Assembly: GCA_027307045.1 (NCBI GenBank)
Contig: DAHUXR010000028.1
Coordinates: 1 to 47,872 of the forward strand
Direction: 5' to 3'
Length of the DNA stretch: 47,872 nt
DNA from: Acidobacteriaceae bacterium
GTDB lineage: Bacteria; Acidobacteriota; Terriglobia; Terriglobales; Acidobacteriaceae
Program-made: the position numbers and the translations under genes
Notes under the pieces: model-generated
What the model saw: the letters and a program-made list of their open reading frames with translations, nothing else
Databases searched by the model: none
What the model was told of the DNA's origin: nothing
Shown: in pieces, positions 44,929-47,872 of the stretch
Layout: every line of letters starts with the position of its first letter
How positions within the stretch are numbered: position 1 is the first letter of the stretch

Positions 44929-45938
44929 AGCAACCAGCTACTACCGCGAAGACGCCGGAGTCACAGATCGACCTCCGGACAGGGCTGCCCTATGCGAAGC
45001 TCATTCGCAGCCACGCGCAGTTCGCTTCAATCGTCGCAGATTATTTTGGCGTCGATCCCCAAGATGTCATACCCACTTCGGGCGCAAGCGGCGCGATTGA
45101 GACAATCAGGAACCATGTCTTCCGGTTGGCGATGAAAGCCAACCCTGTGCTCCTGACGGTTACTCCCGGATATTGGAGAGCGCGGGAGTCTTTTCAGGGA
45201 TTCGGGTTCCGGGTAGCGACGGTGCAGACCGCCGCCGACGGCTTTGATATCAATGAAGCCACGTTGATACGAAAGGCGGCAGAGATTCAGGCCGATATTG
45301 TTTACCTGAGTCTTCCCAACAATCCCACGGGCGCTGTTTTTAATCCGGAGAAAATAGTGAATGGCCTGCCTGCCAACATGCCGATCATCTTCGATTTAAC
45401 ATTGCCGAGCAGGCAACTGAATACGCGGGAACTCGCCGGCCATCTTTACCGCGGCTATCGCGGCCGGAAAAAGCTCTTTCTGGCGGGTTCCACCTCAAAA
45501 TCCCACAATACCGCGGCGTACCGGATTGGTTGGACAATCTGCGCCAGTTCTGAAGATGCCGTGCGGTTGAGGCATGAAAATCGCAATGTTGTTTCATCCT
45601 TGTCAGTAGAAAAGGCATCCAGTGAATTGGCCAAAGAGCCTTCCATCAACGATTTCATTGAGAGGTCGTTTCAAATGCTGAAGAGGGCGGAAGGTGGGTG
45701 CGGATTCAGATTGGTTGAGCCGGCAAGGAGAGTACAGTCCAGCTACGTACTCATCGAGTTTCTGGGTGACGCAGAAATATTGCGAAGCTCTCTCAGGCAG
45801 CATGGGATCAGCGTGATGTGGGGACAGGAGTTTGGGCTGACAGACCAATATTTCAGGCTGGAGCTTTCCGAGCCCGAAAATGTCCGGATATTTATTGATG
45901 CGCTCAGGACTGGCCTGGGAAAAAGGCAATCGGCATAA
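44925..45938 (+). CDS. PLP-dependent fold-type I enzyme (aminotransferase-like)
   Basis: 337 residues from the ATG at 44925, four bases after AAAGAGG. A longer frame to 44862 reads through the MbtH remnant and is unlikely. Class I/II aminotransferase features are: GASGAIETI (cofactor-phosphate loop), [13 protein letters not shown] (Asn stacking on PLP), the Schiff-base Lys in [18 protein letters not shown], and the substrate-carboxylate Arg probably in YFRLELSE. The usual D-E/x-A-Y motif that follows the NNPTG strand is replaced by [11 protein letters not shown], so the Tyr is missing. The reaction may not be plain transamination. Such folds also include PLP oxidases, decarboxylases and cyclases that act on Arg or Lys. 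It lies in the NRPS operon after MbtH and next to the di-iron protein, consistent with making a non-standard amino acid. Confidence 0.82.
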   Translation: MKQPATTAKTPESQIDLRTGLPYAKLIRSHAQFASIVADYFGVDPQDVIPTSGASGAIETIRNHVFRLAMKANPVLLTVTPGYWRARESFQGFGFRVATVQTAADGFDINEATLIRKAAEIQADIVYLSLPNNPTGAVFNPEKIVNGLPANMPIIFDLTLPSRQLNTRELAGHLYRGYRGRKKLFLAGSTSKSHNTAAYRIGWTICASSEDAVRLRHENRNVVSSLSVEKASSELAKEPSINDFIERSFQMLKRAEGGCGFRLVEPARRVQSSYVLIEFLGDAEILRSSLRQHGISVMWGQEFGLTDQYFRLELSEPENVRIFIDALRTGLGKRQSA

Positions 45939-46022
45939 ATGGCCGACGAAGAGTGCCGATTGCTATGATGTCTGTCTGTTGCACGCTGGCCGATTACGGC
46001 GCATTCACAGGTAAATCTGAAT

Positions 46023-46784
46023 TTGACGATTGCAGCGAAAAGTCCATGGCTCACTGCGCGCCGGCCTAACTTGCGAGCCGGGGTTCGCCTGTTTTGTTTC
46101 CCTTATGCGGGCGGCAGTGAAGCCATCTTTCGTACCTGGCAGCAACACCTGCCAGAAACCGTTGAGGTCCTGCCCATTCAACTGCCCGGGCGCGGCGCAC
46201 GCATCAAAGAGCCGGCACTGACCAGACTTGCTCCCCTGGTTCAGGCCCTCAGCCAGTCCCTGCGGTCGGCGATGGAGCTGCCGTTTGCATTCTTCGGCCA
46301 CAGCATGGGAGGGCTGATCGCTTTTGAATTAGCTCGCCAGCTAAGAAGAGAGGGCGGACCGATGCCGGTCCATCTCTTTATTTCGGCAAAATGCTGCCCT
46401 AAACAGGTCGGTGAGCCCGATACGCACGAAATTGCCGATCAAGAACTCATCCAGATATTGCGGCGCTATGAAGGCACTCCCAGGGAAGTGCTTGAGAATG
46501 CGGAGTTGATGCGGTTGTTGCTGCCCGTGATTCGCGCTGACATGGAGCTTTGCAATACTTACGTATGCGATCCCGAACCGCCCTTCCAGTGTTCGATTAC
46601 CGCCTTTGGCGGCCTGCAGGACAACAGGAGTGGCCGCGAGTGCCTGGAGGGCTGGCAAAATTACACGACCGGGCAATTCACATTGCGAATGTTTCCGGCA
46701 GGCCATTTTTTTATTCAGACTTGTGAGAGAGCTATCCTTGAGGCGATCTTTAGAGAAGTGGCCCCGTATGCTGCCCGCTTCTGA
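46023..46784 (+). CDS. Type II thioesterase
   Basis: 253 residues, the stand-alone thioesterase usual in NRPS and PKS clusters. VRLFCFPYAGGSEAIF is the hallmark opening and IQLPGRGARIKEP follows. The nucleophile is FFGHSMGG (Ser94), and the later FGGLQDN and PAGHFFIQ give the Asp and His. These enzymes clear stalled or misprimed acyl groups from carrier proteins. As the cluster has no terminal thioesterase domain, it may also release the product, which is an inference. The start is uncertain. The only reasonable one is TTG at 46023, as a stop lies upstream at 45966 and no ATG or GTG is in frame between; no good ribosome site is seen. Confidence 0.88.
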   Translation: MTIAAKSPWLTARRPNLRAGVRLFCFPYAGGSEAIFRTWQQHLPETVEVLPIQLPGRGARIKEPALTRLAPLVQALSQSLRSAMELPFAFFGHSMGGLIAFELARQLRREGGPMPVHLFISAKCCPKQVGEPDTHEIADQELIQILRRYEGTPREVLENAELMRLLLPVIRADMELCNTYVCDPEPPFQCSITAFGGLQDNRSGRECLEGWQNYTTGQFTLRMFPAGHFFIQTCERAILEAIFREVAPYAARF

Positions 46785-46809
46785 AGATTCCTGCCATCAG
46801 TAAGGATGC

Positions 46810-46839
46810 GGCTGCAGGCTTCTTTCTGGCAGCCTTTCT
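46810..46839 (+). terminator. Rho-independent terminator candidate after the NRPS operon
   Basis: GGCTGC (46810-46815) pairs with GCAGCC (46829-46834) across a 13-nt loop, followed by TTTCT. It begins 25 nt after the thioesterase stop. The T-tract is short, so termination may be partial. Confidence 0.5.
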
Positions 46840-47282
46840 GCGAACAGATCGCTCATAACTGACTTCAACAGATTCCAAAGAGCTTCCACAGGATTCAACA
46901 CAGGGCCTGCACAAAATAGCCCGGAGCAGTTCAGGAGCGGCGGCTGAGATAAACTGATGTTTCGTCAATTGCCAGCGGTGGAGCCCATGTATGCCCCTTA
47001 AGACTCCTTAGACGGCAAAGTGTCAAAGCGGCCCACATGTTAAGTACTCACCAAACAGTTCAGCCATCACCAGCAGCGCTAGAAACTACACTAGTTAATT
47101 CGTGAGACGTGAGATTTTATCCATTCAGCTGAAGATGACCGCAGAGAGGGTCCGAGGCATATGCGATGGTGTAATTCCTGGGAGCCGAGAAGCAAGACAA
47201 TGGGCTCAGGCATGATTTTTGGACGCCGCTCCGCAGCGACGGCTCAAGGTGAGATAAAGTTCGGGATGAAGCATTGTCGTTT
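46840..47282. other. 443-nt region without recognisable genes
   Basis: Between the operon terminator candidate and the end of the IS1380 transposase gene. I find no convincing coding frame, RNA gene or repeat. The last part probably contains the non-coding end and inverted repeat of the IS element, but I could not define the terminus. A tandem CGTGAGA repeat (47101-47114 area) is the only visible oddity. Confidence 0.4.
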
Positions 47283-47872
47283 TTAGCTGCTATTGAAGGC
47301 GAGCGAAACCGAGCAAAACAGGTCCTGAAAAGGCCAACCGCTGGCCAGATGGATGCGGATGCAGCGAGCGGTGGAGCGTATGCGGGCGCCGATTTTGAAC
47401 AGGCGGGCGCGCAAGGTTTCGATCTGAGCTGAGCGCCAAGGCTGGGGCAAGTGCAGACGGAAGAAGTTGACTAAGTTGTAGGCCAGGGCGTGGAGCAGCA
47501 GGCGAAAGGCATTGGCCAGGAAACGGTGACAGCTCAGCCGGTCGGCCCGGAAACCGTTCTTAAATTCCTCGATGCGGTTCTCGCACTCGCCGCGGTCGTT
47601 GTAAAAGGCAAACACTTCCTCGGCGCGGCCGGCAAGGTTGGTAATGACGAAGCGCAGGTTGGTTCCGGTGGCGGTGTGTTCGGCTTTGTAACAGATGCGG
47701 CGCTGGCGGGGCCAAGTGCGGGCGCGGTGGCGGAAGCTGGAGAAACTGCGCTGGGGAAGCTGGCTGCGGCGGTAACGGCGCTTGAGCTTTTTCTGTAAGG
47801 GTTCGGCCCGGCGCCGGAACACGCAGTTGGCGGGGATGCCCAACGCATATTCGATGGCAAAGAACTCGCAGA
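47283..47872 (-). CDS. IS1380-type transposase, C-terminal part (5' end outside window)
   Basis: The minus-strand frame is open to the window edge (CEFFAIEYALGIPANCVFRR) and ends with TAA at 47285-47283. KAEHTATGTNLRFVITNL, EEVFAFYNDRGECENRIEE, FKNGFRADRLSCHRFLANAF and RLLLHALAYNLVNFFR are the conserved C-terminal half of IS1380-family transposases, including the YxxRGxxExxIxE-type signature. The visible frame has no stops, so the copy may be intact. It borders the lipopeptide cluster on its right side, while an IS5 remnant lies at the left end of the window. Confidence 0.88.
   Translation of the reverse strand, partial: CEFFAIEYALGIPANCVFRRRAEPLQKKLKRRYRRSQLPQRSFSSFRHRARTWPRQRRICYKAEHTATGTNLRFVITNLAGRAEEVFAFYNDRGECENRIEEFKNGFRADRLSCHRFLANAFRLLLHALAYNLVNFFRLHLPQPWRSAQIETLRARLFKIGARIRSTARCIRIHLASGWPFQDLFCSVSLAFNSS

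Noticed and set aside
46750..46968. 72-residue minus-strand frame after the thioesterase gene
   Set aside because: No motif or ribosome site, and it spans the terminator candidate.
1..47872. CRISPR arrays, tRNA or rRNA genes
   Set aside because: No regularly spaced repeats, cloverleaf-like CCA-ended segments or rRNA signatures were seen by eye.

Overview
The window looks like a chromosomal segment of a soil bacterium, most likely an acidobacterium. This is an inference. It rests on the decayed MacB/FtsX-like permease of the type that is duplicated in Acidobacteriota, and on the general style of the small secreted proteins. There are no rRNA or tRNA genes to settle it.

Layout. Positions 1-720 hold the 3' end of an RHS/YD-repeat gene whose tip is replaced by a decayed IS5-type transposase. 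Positions 770-4226 carry three minus-strand genes: a Tat-exported dienelactone-hydrolase-like protein, a lipoprotein alpha/beta hydrolase and a small secreted protein. The last two overlap by 4 nt. Positions 4702-16323 are a compact plus-strand run of six genes: DUF4331 protein, TPR protein, lipase-like hydrolase, GMC oxidoreductase, patatin with a multi-helix membrane insertion, and a two-haem cytochrome c lipoprotein. I do not know a described system with this composition. Positions 16383-17655 are a wrecked permease gene. Positions 17676-19902 (minus) encode a UGT/MGT-type glycosyltransferase and a ChbG/HpnK-type carbohydrate deacetylase.

Positions 20188-46784 (plus) are a lipopeptide synthetase operon of four NRPS proteins followed by a haem-oxygenase-like di-iron protein, a CsaA/tRNA-binding-domain protein, an MbtH gene broken by an in-frame amber codon, an unusual PLP fold-type I enzyme and a type II thioesterase. 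The assembly line reads FAAL-ACP-C-A1-PCP-E-C | A2-PCP-C*-A3-PCP | C-A4-PCP | C-A5-PCP-C-A6-PCP. This predicts a fatty-acylated hexapeptide with a D residue at position 1. C* lacks both histidines of HHxxxDG. A6 has a damaged A7 core. No terminal thioesterase, reductase or terminal C domain is encoded, and the last protein ends in a tail like those that end the two upstream proteins, so the line may once have continued.

The operon has a good sigma70-like promoter preceded by an inverted repeat in the 285-nt divergent gap, and a hairpin/T-tract just after the thioesterase gene. A partial IS1380-type transposase closes the window. Decay marks (broken MbtH, broken permease, IS remnants on both sides, missing release domain) sit beside four very long intact NRPS frames. 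The cluster may therefore be a recently damaged or diverging version of a complete pathway.
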